64,000 bases of DNA from an uncultured Porphyromonadaceae bacterium (GCA_937901905.1 CALDIF010000084.1:14857-78856); one strand, 5' to 3'; positions 17,625-27,315 are shown, numbered from the stretch's first letter. The notes: a model not told the origin generated them from the letters alone. Translations and numbers: made by a program.

Positions 17625-19043
17625 TCATTTAGTCAATATCAATGCCGACATCGGGGCAAGTGTAGTGCGCAATACACCTTTCTTCACTTGCACACGTTGA
17701 GCGGTGACCGCATCACGATATTTACCGTTTGCTATGGTCAACGCCAACGCCACATCTGCCGCCGATTCATCAAGATTAATGATAACAGCAGCGTCGGTTC
17801 CGCGCTCGACAATGATTTGCTTTCCGTCGTCACTGAAGATCAAATGCTCGGGCTTGCCCATGTTGGCATGGCGGAACTCATTAACAGCGCGCACGAGCGG
17901 ATGCTTGAACTCGTCGTTACCGACCTTGCCAATCTCATTATCACCCCAATAATTATCACGAGTGCTTCCGTGAGGGCGTGAATAGAATAGCGGTGTACCG
18001 AATTGACGTGCTGCAAGGAACACCCAACCCAAGCGCACCAATTCATCGCTCATGCCCGCCGAGGCGTGCTCATTACAGTAGGTATCATGCGACTCAACCC
18101 ATGTTACCAGATGGGCAGGGTCTACCGAATGGTGCCATGACAGCAAATTATCGGCATGAGCATTGTGCTTATTCAACACGTTGCGCAGTACCCAACCGAG
18201 GTTACTTGCTGTGAGATCCATATACTTGGCATAACCTTGTTCCGGCACATTCTTGTCCTGCAACACTTCGCCGTAAATAAACAATTCATCACGGGGAACA
18301 GCCAGTGACAAGCCCTTGACCGGCTTACGCCCCGTTGCAACGTCCCAAAAGTCGTTTTGCGGCGAACGTGGATCCCGCGGTTCATCAGGCAAGCCGATGT
18401 GCTTGGCCGTGTCGTAACGGAACCCACGAGCACCACATGCCAACACGTCGTTCACATATTGCATGTAGTAATATTGGAAGTCGGGATTTTCGGTATTCAC
18501 ATCGGGCAAAGTCCCCATTTCACCGGTTGTACACTGATAACGGTCGCTATAATCTTTAATGGGCCACAATCCGTTAGCGTGGAACAAATTCTCGCGTCCG
18601 CCCACAGCACTGTCAAGACGGGCATTGATACAACGGCGATCAATCACCGTGTGGTTAGGCAGCACGTCAACGATCACACGCACTCCAAGACGGTTAGCCT
18701 CAGCACACATAGCCTTGAATTCGTCACGAGTACCCAGTTGGTAGTTGCCTATAGTCCAATCGGTGGGCTGATAATGATAATACCACTTGCCATTGCCGAA
18801 TAACTGACGACCGCCATTGTCGCCCACGTAACACTCGTTAATGGGCGAGGTCTGCACGATAGTATAACCGGCCTCCTTAATCTCGGGCAAGTGCTCACGA
18901 ATTGTGTTGAACGACCACGACCACGCGTGGAGAATAATCTCGTTGTTACCTTGCACCGCAACCGGTTCGGCAGCGTCGGTTGCTATCGGAGCCAAGGCGA
19001 TGGCGAGCACAGCAATGGATAAATGTTGAAAAATGCGTTTCAT
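17625..19043 (-). CDS. Secreted alpha-amylase, GH13
   Basis: The protein is 472 aa with a signal peptide ending near ATDAAEP. The GH13 barrel motifs are present: VDVLPNH (region I), GFRYDTAKHI (nucleophile Asp), FIYGEVLQ (acid/base Glu) and WVESHDTYC (third Asp). A short beta-sandwich C domain follows (about 390-472). It should cleave alpha-1,4-glucan in the periplasm or at the surface. It is monocistronic, with a promoter in the groL terminator region. Confidence 0.88.
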   Translation of the reverse strand: MKRIFQHLSIAVLAIALAPIATDAAEPVAVQGNNEIILHAWSWSFNTIREHLPEIKEAGYTIVQTSPINECYVGDNGGRQLFGNGKWYYHYQPTDWTIGNYQLGTRDEFKAMCAEANRLGVRVIVDVLPNHTVIDRRCINARLDSAVGGRENLFHANGLWPIKDYSDRYQCTTGEMGTLPDVNTENPDFQYYYMQYVNDVLACGARGFRYDTAKHIGLPDEPRDPRSPQNDFWDVATGRKPVKGLSLAVPRDELFIYGEVLQDKNVPEQGYAKYMDLTASNLGWVLRNVLNKHNAHADNLLSWHHSVDPAHLVTWVESHDTYCNEHASAGMSDELVRLGWVFLAARQFGTPLFYSRPHGSTRDNYWGDNEIGKVGNDEFKHPLVRAVNEFRHANMGKPEHLIFSDDGKQIIVERGTDAAVIINLDESAADVALALTIANGKYRDAVTAQRVQVKKGVLRTTLAPMSALILTK

Positions 19044-19098
19044 AGAATATCTTGTAAAACAATGGTTATTAGTCCGGTCACGGTTTTCTCTGTCACTG

Positions 19099-19106
19099 CA
19101 AAGTTA
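19099..19106 (-). promoter_or_regulatory. -7 box of the GH13 amylase
   Basis: TAACTTTG on the - strand lies about 55 nt before the amylase ATG. A TTTG lies 23 nt upstream, inside the loop-side arm of the groL terminator hairpin. Confidence 0.6.
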
Positions 19107-19111
19107 CAAAA

Positions 19112-19142
19112 AAAACGACATCTGCCAAGCAAATGTCGTTTT
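19112..19142 (-). terminator. groES-groEL terminator
   Basis: On the - strand a 10-bp stem (19133-19142 with 19112-19121) is extended by about 4 further pairs and closed by a small loop. It is followed by eight Ts, so it is a textbook intrinsic terminator just after groL. Confidence 0.88.
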
Positions 19143-19166
19143 AAAGTTAATTGGAACGATGGCCTA

Positions 19167-20804
19167 TCACATCATGCCGCCCATTCCGCCCATGCCGGGA
19201 GCACCTGCAGCGGGTGCCGGTGCCTCTTCCTTCTTCTCGGCAATGACACATTCGGTGGTGAGGAACATTCCGGCAATTGATGCCGCATTCTCAAGCGCGA
19301 CGCGTGCGACCTTTGCGGGATCAATCACGCCGGTCTCAAACAAGTTCTCATACTTGTCGGTGCGAGCGTTGTAACCGAAGTCACCCTTGCCCTCTTTCAC
19401 CTTGTTGACCACGACAGCACCTTCCAAACCTGCATTGTCAACAATCTGACGAAGCGGCTCCTCAATAGCACGGCGAATAATGTGAATACCCGTCAACTCG
19501 TCGGCATTGTCGGCACTGAGGTTATCGAGGGTCTCAATGCAACGGACGTAGGCGACACCGCCACCGGGAACTATACCCTCGGCAACTGCAGCACGGGTTG
19601 CACTCAAAGCATCATCGACACGGTCTTTCTTCTCCTTCATCTCAACCTCGCTGGGTGCACCCACATAGAGCACTGCGACACCACCGCTCAACTTGGCAAG
19701 ACGCTCTTGCAGTTTCTCCTTGTCGTAAGTCGACTTGGTGACCTCGATTTGGGCACGAATTTGAGCGATACGGTCAGCAATAAGAGCCTTGTCACCGGCA
19801 CCGTTAACGATTGTCGTGTTCTCCTTATTGACTGTGATCTTCTCGGCTGTGCCAAGCATGTCAATAGTGGCACCCTCGAGAGTGAGACCCTTCTCCTCGC
19901 TGATTACCACACCACCGGTAAGAATGGCGATGTCCTCGAGCATATCCTTGCGACGGTCACCGAAGCCCGGAGCTTTCACAGCACACACCTCGAGCGAACC
20001 GCGCAGGCGGTTTACAACGAGCGATGCCAATGCCTCTCCATCAACATCTTCGGCAATAATCAACATAGGACGATGTTCTTGCAATGCGGCCTGTAACAAC
20101 GGCAAAATATCCTTCAGACCACTGATTTTCTTGTCAAACAGCAGAATGTAGGGACGCTCCATCTCACATTCCATCTTCTCACCGTTAGTCACGAAGTAAG
20201 GTGAAATGTAACCGCGGTCGAACTGCATACCCTCAACGACTTCAACATGGGTATCGGTGCCCTTGGCTTCCTCAACGGTAATGACACCATCGCGCTTGAC
20301 TTTCTCCATCGCTGTTGCGATGAGTTGACCGATTTCCTCGTCGTTGTTGGCACTCACACGCGCCACGTTCTCAATCTTGCGCAAGTCATCACCCACCTCT
20401 TGAGCCTGGGCACGAATAGCCTCGACAACGGCACGCACTGCCTTGTCAATACCGCGCTTGAGATCCATGGGGTTGGCACCGGCAGCAACATTCTTCAAAC
20501 CCTCGTTGATAATGCTTTGGGCAAGGATAGTTGCAGTCGTTGTTCCGTCACCGGCATCATCGTTGGTCTTGCTCGCCACTTCCTTAACCAGTTGTGCACC
20601 AATGTTCTGGAACTCGTCCTCAAGTTCCACCTCACGCGCCACGCTCACACCGTCCTTGGTGATGTGCGGAGCACCGTACTTCTTGTCAAGAATAACGTTG
20701 CGACCCTTGGGACCCAATGTAACCTTAACGGCATTGCTCAACTGGTCAACACCTTTCTTAAGTTCCTCACGAGCCTTGATATCAAATTTAATGATTTTAG
20801 CCAT
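19167..20804 (-). CDS. groL: Chaperonin GroEL (Hsp60)
   Basis: I chose the start at MAKIIKFDIKARE (ATG 20804), as in all GroELs; the frame is open seven codons further upstream. The protein is 545 aa. Visible hallmarks are the ATP-binding DGTTTATILAQ, LGPKGRNVILD and the C-terminal Gly-Met repeats (GMGGMGGMM). It folds proteins with GroES as a double heptameric ring. groS lies 48 nt upstream on the same strand. Confidence 0.97.
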   Translation of the reverse strand: MAKIIKFDIKAREELKKGVDQLSNAVKVTLGPKGRNVILDKKYGAPHITKDGVSVAREVELEDEFQNIGAQLVKEVASKTNDDAGDGTTTATILAQSIINEGLKNVAAGANPMDLKRGIDKAVRAVVEAIRAQAQEVGDDLRKIENVARVSANNDEEIGQLIATAMEKVKRDGVITVEEAKGTDTHVEVVEGMQFDRGYISPYFVTNGEKMECEMERPYILLFDKKISGLKDILPLLQAALQEHRPMLIIAEDVDGEALASLVVNRLRGSLEVCAVKAPGFGDRRKDMLEDIAILTGGVVISEEKGLTLEGATIDMLGTAEKITVNKENTTIVNGAGDKALIADRIAQIRAQIEVTKSTYDKEKLQERLAKLSGGVAVLYVGAPSEVEMKEKKDRVDDALSATRAAVAEGIVPGGGVAYVRCIETLDNLSADNADELTGIHIIRRAIEEPLRQIVDNAGLEGAVVVNKVKEGKGDFGYNARTDKYENLFETGVIDPAKVARVALENAASIAGMFLTTECVIAEKKEEAPAPAAGAPGMGGMGGMM

Positions 20805-20852
20805 AATTTGTAGAATATTAGTCAAGTTTTACTAATGATTAATCAAAATAAA

Positions 20853-21128
20853 TCAAGCATTGATAACGATAGCCAAAATGTCGCTTTGGCGCATCATCAA
20901 CAACTTGTCGCCATCTACCTCAATCTCGGTACCGGCATACTTGCCATAGAGTACGGTATCACCTGCCTGAACTTGCATCTGCTCGTCCTTGGTTCCGTTA
21001 CCAACTGCCTTGACGATACCCTTGAGGGGTTTTTCTTTGGCACTATCGGGGATGATGATACCGCCGACCACTTCTTCTGCTTTTGCGGGCTCCACGAGAA
21101 CGCGATCACCCAACGGTTTGATTGTCAT
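20853..21128 (-). CDS. groS: Co-chaperonin GroES (Hsp10)
   Basis: The protein is 91 aa. It begins MTIKPLGDRVLVEPAKAEE, carries the mobile-loop region GGIIIPDSAKEKPLKG, and has the beta-barrel end blocks GDTVLYGKYAGTEI and LLMMRQSDILAIV. It caps the GroEL ring. It is the first gene of the groES-groEL operon. Confidence 0.96.
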   Translation of the reverse strand: MTIKPLGDRVLVEPAKAEEVVGGIIIPDSAKEKPLKGIVKAVGNGTKDEQMQVQAGDTVLYGKYAGTEIEVDGDKLLMMRQSDILAIVINA

Positions 21129-21234
21129 GATTGATTTATATTAATATTAATGTTAATAGTTCAATTTGCTGCATCGCATCGCGATACACCGGCTTTATTG
21201 CACTGACCGTGCCAACGACCGAAACATGACGTTT

Positions 21235-21265
21235 TGTCACATTTGTGACAGTGACATTTCTGTCA
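21235..21265. promoter_or_regulatory. Tandem TGTCA/TGACA inverted repeats upstream of groES
   Basis: TGTCAC-N4-GTGACA (21235-21250) is followed one base later by TGACA-N4-TGTCA (21252-21265). They lie about 110 nt upstream of the groS ATG. Similar GACA/TGTC palindromes lie upstream of htpG and clpC. No CIRCE or obvious TAnnTTTG box is seen. An operator role is inference. Confidence 0.4.
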
Positions 21266-21278
21266 TCATGTCAAGCGA

Positions 21279-21306
21279 ATGCCCGACTGCATGTGCAATC
21301 GGGCAT
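21279..21306 (-). terminator. htpG-yraN terminator
   Basis: An 8-bp G/C-rich stem (21279-21286 with 21299-21306) plus three inner pairs lies 4 nt after the yraN stop on the - strand. Confidence 0.65.
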
Positions 21307-21309
21307 CGT

Positions 21310-21693
21310 TCAACGGTAGGTGTATAGCGGCACTTCGAAAGCGTGGGGGTAGAAATCGATACTCATTGTGTCGTCTTGATGCTTCACCACTATCATGACA
21401 TCAAATTGAATATCTATGTCAAGATTGTAGTGATGCACATATCCGTTGGCGGCATTGACGAGATTGCGAATTTTCTTGGGCGTGATAGTTTGCATGAAAT
21501 CGAAATCGTCGTTTTCACTGCGTGTCTTGACTTCCACGATGTGGAGCACACGCGCTTGCTCTTCTTGAGCGACTATATCCACCTCAAGATGATTAAGACG
21601 CCAATTGACATCTCGCACCACATATCCCCTACTCACGAGATAGTCGCAAGCCAATTTTTCGCCCGCTTGCCCCAGCCTGTTGTGCAGTGCCAT
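21310..21693 (-). CDS. YraN/UPF0102 family endonuclease-like protein
   Basis: The protein is 127 aa, the usual family size. It shows GQAGEKLACDYLVSRGY, DVNWRLNHLEVDIVA and HIVEVKTRS, the split Asp…Glu-x-Lys pattern of the restriction-endonuclease-like fold. The cellular role is unsettled. The start overlaps the htpG stop (TAATG), so translation is probably coupled. Confidence 0.85.
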   Translation of the reverse strand: MALHNRLGQAGEKLACDYLVSRGYVVRDVNWRLNHLEVDIVAQEEQARVLHIVEVKTRSENDDFDFMQTITPKKIRNLVNAANGYVHHYNLDIDIQFDVMIVVKHQDDTMSIDFYPHAFEVPLYTYR

Positions 21694-23738
21694 TACATCA
21701 TGTCAACACTACGTTGCACAAAACGGTTCAATGCCTCTCCCCTCAACAGTCCGCACGAGAGCAAAGCAATGTCTATAAGTTGGTGCACACGTTCTTGAGA
21801 CGAAGCATATTCGGTGATCACCGCACTGCGTTGTTCGTTCAAGTCGTTCAAACGCTTCTCGTTCTCTTCCAATTCCTTCTTGCGGTCCTCGGGGACTTCG
21901 GTGGTGTCCTTGTTGAGGTCTCGCAAGGCATTGACCACATTTTGAGTCGAAGCAATATCTTTGTCAAGAGGCTCAAGCGATGCTTGAAGAGCCGACTCGG
22001 CATCGGCAAGTATCAACTTCACAAGGCGGTGATCGGTGTTCAGTGTCAAACTGTAATAATCGGGCATTTCGCCATAGAAACTCATACCCGCTTGGTATTG
22101 TGCCATATCCTTCATGCGACGCATGTACTCACTTTGTGTCATCACAACCGGCGCGGCTTGGTCGCCGAGCGCAGCAAGTGCCACCATGAATTCCGCCTTG
22201 TCGAGATGAGGCACTTGGGATTGGAACAAACGATTGACCACGTCACGTTGAGCCGTAGTCAAGTCAACTTCACGATTCTCGTCCTTGCGAATCAAGTTAG
22301 ACGGCACGTCGGCATCAACGCGCATGAAACGCACCTTTTCCAACTTTTGTTCCAACAGTCCGGTGAATGGCACGTCCAATTGACCGTCCATCATCAACAC
22401 GTCGTAACCGAGGTCAGCGGCAGCACGTATGTGGGTGTACTGCGCATCACGGTCGGTTGCATACAGATAGATGTGGTTGCCGTCTTTATCCGTTTGATTT
22501 GCCTCAACCAGTGTCTTGTAATCATCGAGGGTGAAGAACTTGCCGTCAACGTTCTCGAGCAAAGCGAACTTGAGTGCTTGCTCACAGAACTTCTCGTCGG
22601 TCAGCATTCCGTACTCGATAAAAATCTTGATGTCGTTCCACTTCTGCTCGAACTGTGTGGGATCGCTCTTGGCAATCTCGCGCAAGCGATCCGACACTTT
22701 CTTGGTGATGTGTTGGGAAATCATCTTGACATTTCGGTCGGCTTGCAAGTAGGAGCGCGACACGTTCAAGGGAATGTCGGGCGAGTCAATCACACCTTGC
22801 AACAAGGTGAGGAACTCGGGAACAACGCCTTCAACACTGTCGGTAACAAAAACTTGGTTGCAATACAGTTGAATGCGATCTTTGCGAATGTCAAGGTTAT
22901 TCTTGATTTTCGGGAAATACAAGATGCCCGTTAACGTGAACGGATAGTCCACATTGAGGTGTATCCAGAACAGAGGATCGTCTTGAGCGGGTTGTATGGC
23001 ACGATAGAAGTTCAAGTAATCATCATCGGTCAAGTCGGTGGGTTTGCGAGTCCACAACGGCTCAACATCGTTGATGATATTATCCTCATCGGTTTCGACT
23101 TGTCGGTTGTCCTTCCATTGTTTCTTTTTACCGAAAACGACCGGCACCGGCAAGAAACGGCAATACTTGCGCAACAACGCTTCGATGCGTTGATCTTCAA
23201 GGAATTCTTTCTCGTCTTCGGCGATATGCAAAACGATATCGGTTCCTCGCTCGGATTTCTCCATCGTGTCCATTTCAAACTCGGGAGAACCGTCACAGGA
23301 CCAACTTACCGCTTCAGCACCGTCCACATGACTCAAAGTGTGAATTTCCACCTTGTCCGAGACCATGAAAGCACTATAAAAGCCCAAGCCGAAGTGACCG
23401 ATGATAGACGATGCCGTATCCTTGTACTTGGTCAAGAATTCTTCGGCACCCGAGAATGCGATTTGATTAATGTAACGGTCCACTTCATCGGCTGTCATGC
23501 CTATGCCGTTATCTCTTACCGTGAGCGTGCCCGCTTCCTTGTCAACAATCACGCTTACCTTGAGGTCATCGGTTGACCCGTTAAACTCGCCTGCGAGAGC
23601 CAAAGTCTTGAGTTTTTGGGTAGCATCTACAGCATTCGAAACAAGTTCGCGCAAGAAAATCTCGTGATCACTGTAGAGAAACTTCTTAATAACGGGGAAA
23701 ATATTGTTAGTTGTTACCCCAATTGTTCCTTTTGCCAT
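21693..23738 (-). CDS. htpG: Molecular chaperone HtpG (Hsp90)
   Basis: The protein is 681 aa. The GHKL ATPase motifs are FLRELVSNAVDA (catalytic Glu, Asn), TVRDNGIGMT and IGHFGLGFYSAFMV. The Hsp90 middle-domain marker YFPKIKNNLDIRKDRIQLYCNQVFV is recognisable and the client/C-terminal dimer domain is intact. It is slightly longer than E. coli HtpG, as usual in Bacteroidetes. Confidence 0.96.
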   Translation of the reverse strand: MAKGTIGVTTNNIFPVIKKFLYSDHEIFLRELVSNAVDATQKLKTLALAGEFNGSTDDLKVSVIVDKEAGTLTVRDNGIGMTADEVDRYINQIAFSGAEEFLTKYKDTASSIIGHFGLGFYSAFMVSDKVEIHTLSHVDGAEAVSWSCDGSPEFEMDTMEKSERGTDIVLHIAEDEKEFLEDQRIEALLRKYCRFLPVPVVFGKKKQWKDNRQVETDEDNIINDVEPLWTRKPTDLTDDDYLNFYRAIQPAQDDPLFWIHLNVDYPFTLTGILYFPKIKNNLDIRKDRIQLYCNQVFVTDSVEGVVPEFLTLLQGVIDSPDIPLNVSRSYLQADRNVKMISQHITKKVSDRLREIAKSDPTQFEQKWNDIKIFIEYGMLTDEKFCEQALKFALLENVDGKFFTLDDYKTLVEANQTDKDGNHIYLYATDRDAQYTHIRAAADLGYDVLMMDGQLDVPFTGLLEQKLEKVRFMRVDADVPSNLIRKDENREVDLTTAQRDVVNRLFQSQVPHLDKAEFMVALAALGDQAAPVVMTQSEYMRRMKDMAQYQAGMSFYGEMPDYYSLTLNTDHRLVKLILADAESALQASLEPLDKDIASTQNVVNALRDLNKDTTEVPEDRKKELEENEKRLNDLNEQRSAVITEYASSQERVHQLIDIALLSCGLLRGEALNRFVQRSVDMM

Positions 23739-23796
23739 TTTATTGTAAAAGTTTAAAAATTAATATTCGGTTGTTTGTCATCATTATTATTGACGA

Positions 23797-23832
23797 GACA
23801 TTAACTGTCGCGGTAGTGTGACACACTGTCAC
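23797..23832. promoter_or_regulatory. GACA/TGTC inverted repeats between clpC and htpG
   Basis: GACA-N5-TGTC (23797-23809) and GTGACA-CAC-TGTCAC (23818-23832) lie in the 95-bp gap. They sit upstream of htpG and directly after the clpC stop. The second could equally be a short terminator hairpin for clpC. Confidence 0.35.
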
Positions 23833-23833
23833 G

Positions 23834-25972
23834 TCAATCGACGCGTGCGGTCACCGATGCCTGCTTGCGCAACGTGATTTTGCCGTCAACGGCATCGATG
23901 ATAATGTCATCGCCGGTAACCGCTGCCGACTGCAACATCAACTCGCTGAGGGGATCTTCGATCAACGATTGCAATGCACGCCTCAACGGTCGCGCACCGT
24001 ATTGTGTGTCAAATCCCTCGCTGATAATCACATCACGGGCGGCATCGGTCATTGACATCACCCACCCCGCTGCGGCTGCACGCTCGGCAAAGGTCGCAAA
24101 TTCTATATCAATAATCTGCGATATGTGCTCGCGTTCAAGCGGGGCGAACGTGATAATATCATCAACACGATTGAGGAATTCGGGCGAGAAAGTGCGGTTC
24201 AAAGCCTTGCGAATTACGGCATCGCTACGCTGCTTATCCACAACCGGGGTATGATAGCCGATTCCTGCACCGAAGTCTTTTAACTCGCGTGTGCCGATAT
24301 TACCTGTCATTATCACTATCGTATTGCGGAAACTGATGTGGCGTCCCACACTGTCGGTGAGTACTCCCTCGTCAAGCACTTGCAGCAACATGTTAAACAC
24401 GTCGGGGTGAGCCTTCTCAATCTCATCAAAGAGCACGACGCTGTAAGGGTGACGACGCACTTTCTCGGACAACTGACCACCCTCGTCGTATCCCACGTAA
24501 CCCGGAGGTGCACCCACCAAGCGCGACACGTTGAATTTCTCCATATATTCGCTCATGTCAATGCGAATAAGAGCGTCCTCGCTATCGAACAAATACTCGG
24601 CAAGACGCTTGGCAAGCAAGGTCTTACCCACACCGGTGGGACCGAGGAACAGGAACGAGCCAATGGGTCGATGCGGGTCACGCAGGCCGGCACGATTGCG
24701 ACGAATTGCACGCGCTATCTTATCAATTGCCTCATCTTGTCCTACGACTTGACGCTTGAGTTCGTCGTTCATTGCAAGCAAACGCGAACCTTCGCTTTGC
24801 GCTACCCGTTGAGTGGGCACACCGGTCATCATAGCGACAACAGCGGCAACATCATCTTCGTCAACGGTTACACGTGATTGCAGCGAATCGCTTTGCCACT
24901 GCTCGCGCATCTGTTTCACTTGCTTCTCGAGCGACTCTTGGCGGTCACGATAAAAAGCGGCTCGCTCAAAGTTTTGTTCATGAGCGGCAGCGAGTTTAAG
25001 TTCGCGAGCCTCGGTAAGTTCTCGTTCAAGAGCCTCGACTTCGGCAGGAACAACAACCTTGGAAATTCGCGAACGCGCTCCCGCTTCGTCCATCGCGTCA
25101 AGAGCCTTGTCCGGGAAATGACGATCGGCAACATAACGATCGGTGAGTGCCACACAGGCCTGCAACGCGGCATCGGTATAATTCACCTTATGGTGATTTT
25201 CATATAAATCCTTGACGTGTCGCAATATTTCAAGTGTTTGTTCGGCTGTGGTCGGCTCGACAAGAACCTTTTGAAAGCGACGCTCGAGGGCACCGTCTTT
25301 CTCGATACTCTTGCGATACTCGTCGAGCGTTGTCGCGCCTATACACTGTAACTCACCGCGTGCTAAAGCGGGTTTGAGCAGATTGGCGGCATCCATGCTA
25401 CCCTCGGCGGCACCGGCTCCCACTATATTGTGAATTTCGTCGATGAACAGTATGACCTCACTGTGCTCGGTCGCCTCCTCTATTATCGCTTTAATGCGCT
25501 CCTCAAATTGGCCGCGATATTTGGTACCGGCGACCAGCGAAGCCATGTCAAGCGCGATAATGCGCTTTTCGAGCAACACATGAGGCACTTCACGACGAGT
25601 GATGCGCAGTGCCAAGCCCTCTATGATAGCACTCTTCCCCACCCCGGGTTCACCGACGAGGACGGGATTGTTTTTCTTGCGACGACTCAAAATTTGCGCC
25701 AAGCGTTCAATTTCCACTTCACGCCCCACGACGGGATCCAACTTACCCCGACGCGCTTGAAGAGTGATGTCTTTGCCATACTTGTCGAGCGCGGGCGTGC
25801 CGTTGTCAGCAGGCACGTCATTTTGTCGCGTGACATTTTGTCGCATCGCGAATTGTCGCCCCTTCTCATGTGGCACATCAGTCTCTTCCTCGTCGGTATC
25901 AAAGGCATCAATCACTACCGGCAACGGAGGTGCAATGTGAGTTGCAAAATTATCTATATCGTTGTGTTTCAT
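23834..25972 (-). CDS. clpC: ClpC-type AAA+ unfoldase without a normal N-domain
   Basis: The protein is 712 aa. It has two AAA+ modules (Walker A LVGEPGVGKSAI and FLGPTGVGKTLL; Walker B VILFIDEIHNIVG and VVLFDEIEKAH). Between them is a UVR-like coiled coil (HEQNFERAAFYRDRQ), the ClpC hallmark. An IGY tripeptide (FGAGIGY) sits where ClpP-binding loops carry IGF/VGF, so it probably docks ClpP. The usual ~150-residue double Clp_N domain is missing; only about 65 unstructured residues precede LDKYGKDIT. An AAA-only reading with an unknown adaptor mode is likely. Confidence 0.75.
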   Translation of the reverse strand: MKHNDIDNFATHIAPPLPVVIDAFDTDEEETDVPHEKGRQFAMRQNVTRQNDVPADNGTPALDKYGKDITLQARRGKLDPVVGREVEIERLAQILSRRKKNNPVLVGEPGVGKSAIIEGLALRITRREVPHVLLEKRIIALDMASLVAGTKYRGQFEERIKAIIEEATEHSEVILFIDEIHNIVGAGAAEGSMDAANLLKPALARGELQCIGATTLDEYRKSIEKDGALERRFQKVLVEPTTAEQTLEILRHVKDLYENHHKVNYTDAALQACVALTDRYVADRHFPDKALDAMDEAGARSRISKVVVPAEVEALERELTEARELKLAAAHEQNFERAAFYRDRQESLEKQVKQMREQWQSDSLQSRVTVDEDDVAAVVAMMTGVPTQRVAQSEGSRLLAMNDELKRQVVGQDEAIDKIARAIRRNRAGLRDPHRPIGSFLFLGPTGVGKTLLAKRLAEYLFDSEDALIRIDMSEYMEKFNVSRLVGAPPGYVGYDEGGQLSEKVRRHPYSVVLFDEIEKAHPDVFNMLLQVLDEGVLTDSVGRHISFRNTIVIMTGNIGTRELKDFGAGIGYHTPVVDKQRSDAVIRKALNRTFSPEFLNRVDDIITFAPLEREHISQIIDIEFATFAERAAAAGWVMSMTDAARDVIISEGFDTQYGARPLRRALQSLIEDPLSELMLQSAAVTGDDIIIDAVDGKITLRKQASVTARVD

Positions 25973-26001
25973 TTAATTAACAGTCTTGTCAACATTAAGT
26001 G

Positions 26002-26012
26002 GTCATAATGAC
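26002..26012. promoter_or_regulatory. GTCAT-A-ATGAC palindrome upstream of clpC
   Basis: An 11-bp palindrome lies about 30 nt upstream of the clpC ATG. It has the same TGTCA/TGACA core as the elements near groES and htpG. Confidence 0.3.
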
Positions 26013-26069
26013 ACTATAGGCACACACGGCAGTGTACCCACTTTGACAACTGCAAATGGCGTGCCATTA

Positions 26070-27305
26070 TCACTCCACTCTCATTGACGCACCCGGTTGC
26101 ACTCGCGACACTATGGTTGACGGCAACCACAGGGCAAGCAATGCGACCGCAATGAACCCCAAATTCAACAACAATATTTCACCTACCGGGATCACGACCG
26201 GCACACTGTTCATGTAGTAAGACACGGGGTCGAGTTTGATGATGTGAAAATGTTGTTGAAGCAACATGAGTGTTATTGCCAACACATTACCTATTACCAT
26301 TGCTTGCACGACGACCTTGGCGGTCATGGCAATAAAGACGGTTCGCACCCCTGCATTGCCGGTGCCGAGAGCCTTGAGTAAACCGATAGTCCTCGTGCGT
26401 CGCAGCACAATCATCAACAACGTCGATATAACTGCAAAACAACTCACTATAAGCATCAACACGATTATCACAGCCACGTTGGTGTCGAGCATGTCAAGCC
26501 ACGCGAAAAATGAACGATGTTTCATTGTTACCGGCACCATAGTATATTGTTGTGAACTATCAGCATTTACCATTAAGGCTGCGTAAAGTGAGATAGCGAC
26601 CGCTTCGCTCTCAACGGGATCTTTGAGGGTTATCTCAACAGTGTGACACCGGGTTGTGTCACTACCGGTCATCACTTCGAGCAATGCCTTGTTGCCTATC
26701 GCCGTCATGCGGTCGAAAGCATCTAATTGTGTGTTAAAAACACCGACGACAGTCAACTTGCGCACCTTGATGCCATTAACGGCAAAGTAGGCATTCACAC
26801 GTTCTCCTACATTCAATGACAAACGGTCGGCAACGGTCTCGGACAGTATTATTGCTGTAGTATCGGTCGGGGACGGCATGGTACCATCCACTATGCAGCC
26901 GGCGAGATATTCGCCGTCATAATCACGATCCACGCCGCGAAGTTGCAATGCTTCAAAATCATGCTCGGTTTTGAGCATCAACGGCTCGATCATCGTGCCG
27001 GTAACCGACGTTATGCAGGCTCGCATCTTGGGGTCGGCATTCACTACCGACCTCACATCATTGATGTTAATCATCGCGCTGTCGCCCAGCGAAGGCATCC
27101 ACGCGTCATATACCTCGATGTGGGGCACCAAACCGTATAATTTCCCCTCTATTGTTCGTTTAAATCCTGTTGTGACGCACAACGACACAATCATCACCGC
27201 CACTGCAATGGCAATAGTAGTTATCGCTACCGCACGATTAACCGTTGTGCGCTCGCCGTCGCCATTGAGACTTAGCCTCCGGGCTATATAAATCCATCGG
27301 TTCAT
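26070..27305 (-). CDS. FtsX/LolC-type ABC transporter permease
   Basis: The protein is 411 aa. One N-terminal helix (about 26-46, ITTIAIAVAVMIVSLCV) is followed by a large periplasmic MacB-type domain and then three helices (about 278-300, 325-350 and 370-395) typical of FtsX-domain permeases. Family members work with a LolD-like ATPase to export or sort lipoproteins. No ATPase gene is adjacent. It lies 10 nt after the secreted nuclease gene. Confidence 0.82.
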   Translation of the reverse strand: MNRWIYIARRLSLNGDGERTTVNRAVAITTIAIAVAVMIVSLCVTTGFKRTIEGKLYGLVPHIEVYDAWMPSLGDSAMININDVRSVVNADPKMRACITSVTGTMIEPLMLKTEHDFEALQLRGVDRDYDGEYLAGCIVDGTMPSPTDTTAIILSETVADRLSLNVGERVNAYFAVNGIKVRKLTVVGVFNTQLDAFDRMTAIGNKALLEVMTGSDTTRCHTVEITLKDPVESEAVAISLYAALMVNADSSQQYTMVPVTMKHRSFFAWLDMLDTNVAVIIVLMLIVSCFAVISTLLMIVLRRTRTIGLLKALGTGNAGVRTVFIAMTAKVVVQAMVIGNVLAITLMLLQQHFHIIKLDPVSYYMNSVPVVIPVGEILLLNLGFIAVALLALWLPSTIVSRVQPGASMRVE

Positions 27306-27315
27306 GGGTAATGAT

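Noticed and set aside
21687..22934. 415-aa open frame on the + strand
   Set aside because: It is the antisense shadow of htpG, whose - strand protein is unmistakable Hsp90.
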